Shown one piece after another: positions 10,956 to 12,037 of a stretch of 12,037 nt of DNA. The notes beneath the pieces are model-generated. The model was given only the letters and a program-made list of their open reading frames with translations. It was not told the origin of the DNA and did not search any database. The stretch spans positions 1-12,037 of the forward strand of contig DASTCC010000128.1 of assembly GCA_035711465.1 (NCBI GenBank), in the 5' to 3' direction. The translations under genes were made by a program, and so were the position numbers. This stretch comes from DASTCC01 sp035711465. Lineage in GTDB: Bacteria; Acidobacteriota; Vicinamibacteria; Vicinamibacterales; SCN-69-37. The stretch's first letter is position 1, and each line of letters opens with the position of its first letter.

Positions 10956-11719
10956 GATTCCGGTCTCAGCTCCTTGACGACGCGGGCCGACCGCAGCTCC
11001 TTCTCAAGATGGAGCGCGATCAGTCGCGCGTGCGCCTGTTCGATCTCACGCAGGGCGCCCATCGGCAATCCGGCGTTCGCGACTTCGAGCGGCGTCCGCG
11101 CCGTCGCGCCGCGCAGGAACGCAATCGCATCGGGCGACAGCCTGGCGCCGCCATGCGCGCAGCCGTCGCACACATAGGCGCGCTCGGCCGTCACCAGCAC
11201 GGCGCCGCCGCCGAGCGCCAGCCGCCCGCACCGCGGACAGCGATCGAGCGCCGGGTAGACGCCTTCGAGCCTGAGCAGCCAGAACTCGAAGTAGCGCGCC
11301 AGCGCCTCCACCGACGCCCCCGAAGCCAGCGCATCCCCCACGGCCGCCCCCAGCCGGAACAGGCGCTCGTTCGGCAGATGCTCGGGCGCCCACTCGTCGA
11401 GCAGCTCGGCAAAGTACGCCGCGTGGCCGAGCACGTGCGCGGCTTCCCCGCTGCCTCGTCCGGCGCCGGCGCCGATCGCCGTCGCGTGCGGCTCGACCCG
11501 ATCCAGCCGCACCAGCTCCCGTCCCTCGCGCTCGACATACGTCACCCGGCCGCGGGTCAGGGCCTCCAAACCCGCGCCAAACCGGCGGCGCGAGGCCGTC
11601 GCGTTCTTGGCGACGCCGCGCCGCTTGCCGCGATCCTCCGTGAGGAAAACGACGATGCGGTCAGCCTCGCCGTACCGGTAGGTCCGAAGAATCAGCGCTT
11701 CGGCGGAATGGGTCCGCAT
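10952..11719 (-). CDS. recO: DNA repair/recombination mediator RecO
   Basis: RecO works with RecR (and RecF) to load RecA onto SSB-coated single-stranded DNA. The 255-residue protein has the N-terminal OB-fold seen in the family, starting with SAEALILRTYRYGEADRIVV (5-24), then a helical domain. A four-cysteine zinc site follows: CPRC with C161/C164 and CDGC with C184/C187, as in Deinococcus-type RecO. The basic C-terminal helix is rich in K, R and E. ATG 11719 matches the usual family start. No clear Shine-Dalgarno sequence precedes it, and an 8-bp hairpin lies just upstream. It is the first gene after a 68-base gap and heads the coupled recO-glyQ-glyS-ppdK-corA-mutL run; its stop overlaps glyQ by four bases. 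Confidence 0.93.
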   Translation of the reverse strand: MRTHSAEALILRTYRYGEADRIVVFLTEDRGKRRGVAKNATASRRRFGAGLEALTRGRVTYVEREGRELVRLDRVEPHATAIGAGAGRGSGEAAHVLGHAAYFAELLDEWAPEHLPNERLFRLGAAVGDALASGASVEALARYFEFWLLRLEGVYPALDRCPRCGRLALGGGAVLVTAERAYVCDGCAHGGARLSPDAIAFLRGATARTPLEVANAGLPMGALREIEQAHARLIALHLEKELRSARVVKELRPES

Positions 11720-11728
11720 TCAATCCGG

Positions 11729-11756
11729 GCATCGGCCTGGGTCAGCGCGCCGATGC
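11729..11756 (-). promoter_or_regulatory. Hairpin in recO leader
   Basis: Perfect 8-base inverted repeat arms, GCATCGGC at 11729-11736 and GCCGATGC at 11749-11756, flank a 12-base loop. The structure ends nine bases before the recO ATG, where a ribosome would bind. There is no T-run after it in either direction, so it is not an obvious intrinsic terminator for mgtE. It could modulate recO translation, be a dyad operator, or be chance in GC-rich DNA. Confidence 0.45.
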
Positions 11757-11770
11757 GCTAGAACCCGGCA

Positions 11771-11797
11771 ATCATACCCCGGTACCTTTATTGCAAA
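11771..11797 (-). promoter_or_regulatory. Candidate sigma70-type promoter for the recO operon
   Basis: On the - strand TTTGCA (11797-11792, 4 of 6 to TTGACA) and TATGAT (11776-11771, 5 of 6 to TATAAT) are separated by 15 bases, shorter than the ideal 17. The -35-like part lies just upstream of and overlaps the end of mgtE. This is one of the few AT-richer patches in the window, and it would give a leader of roughly 45 bases containing the hairpin. The evidence is pattern match only. Confidence 0.25.
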
Positions 11798-12037
11798 AAC
11801 CGGATGAACAGGGTCGCCAGGCCGAGGAACGAGAAAAAGCCGACGACGTCGGTCAGGGTCGTGATGAAGACCGACGAGGCCAGGGCCGGGTCGACCCGCG
11901 CCGCCCGAAGGCCGAGCGGAATCAAGGTGCCGGCGGTCGCGGCGATGAACATGTTGATGATCATCGCCAGCCCGAGCACCAACCCCAGAACCGGATTGCG
12001 CCACCACGCCCAGGCCACCAGCGCGGCAACCGCCCCC
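11788..12037 (-). CDS. mgtE: MgtE-family magnesium transporter, C-terminal part (cut by window edge)
   Basis: Only the last 83 or so codons are visible, and the frame is open to the right edge. The sequence shows the final membrane segments of an MgtE/SLC41-type Mg2+ channel. One runs through NPVLGLVLGLAMIINMFIAA, with the following ATAGTLIPLGL. The second runs through SVFITTLTDVVGFFSFLGLA and ends shortly before TAA. The DPALAS and TTLTDVVGFF stretch is highly characteristic. From family knowledge, the Asp in TLTD probably corresponds to the pore Asp important for Mg2+ permeation. The N-domain and CBS domains that sense cytoplasmic Mg2+ would lie outside the window. It points the same way as recO and ends 68 bases before it, with no terminator seen between. 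A GTG at 12018 is internal, not the start. Confidence 0.9.
   Translation of the reverse strand, partial: GAVAALVAWAWWRNPVLGLVLGLAMIINMFIAATAGTLIPLGLRAARVDPALASSVFITTLTDVVGFFSFLGLATLFIRFLQ

Overview
This is a GC-rich, densely packed bacterial chromosome segment of mostly housekeeping genes. All complete genes belong to families with clear diagnostic motifs. Together the GC-richness, two-subunit glycyl-tRNA synthetase (glyQ/glyS), pyruvate phosphate dikinase, an endonuclease-type MutL and the order recO-glyQ-glyS-ppdK suggest an acidobacterial (for example Vicinamibacteria-like) or deltaproteobacterial-type lineage. That placement is inference from family knowledge. No 16S or other strict taxonomic marker is present.

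Layout. Bases 1-63 hold a short pair of direct repeats before the first gene. On the + strand, a TrmH/SpoU-family RNA methyltransferase (64-855) overlaps rarA (852-2213) by four bases. A 40-base gap with GAGCCC-type repeats separates rarA from the convergent left-pointing block. Everything from 2254 to the right edge is on the - strand. In transcription order it is mgtE (3' part only, cut by the window edge), a 68-base gap with a hairpin and a possible promoter, recO, glyQ, glyS, ppdK, corA and mutL. From recO to mutL every junction overlaps by 4 or 11 bases or leaves 12 bases, so these six genes look like one translationally coupled operon.

How the genes fit together. recO, mutL and rarA serve recombination, mismatch repair and stalled-fork rescue. 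glyQ and glyS make the two subunits of one aminoacyl-tRNA synthetase. ppdK interconverts pyruvate and phosphoenolpyruvate. Two unrelated Mg2+ transport families, MgtE and CorA, bracket the block, which otherwise encodes mainly Mg2+-dependent enzymes; a functional link is speculative.

I found no undescribed multi-gene system, mobile element, CRISPR array, tRNA or rRNA. The points worth a second look are small: the edge repeats, the recO leader hairpin, a rare-codon patch at the end of glyS before the coupled ppdK start, a basic N-terminal extension on PPDK, and a one-residue variation in the MutL endonuclease motif. Very long reading frames opposite ppdK, mutL, glyS and rarA are explained by codon-aligned antisense shadowing.
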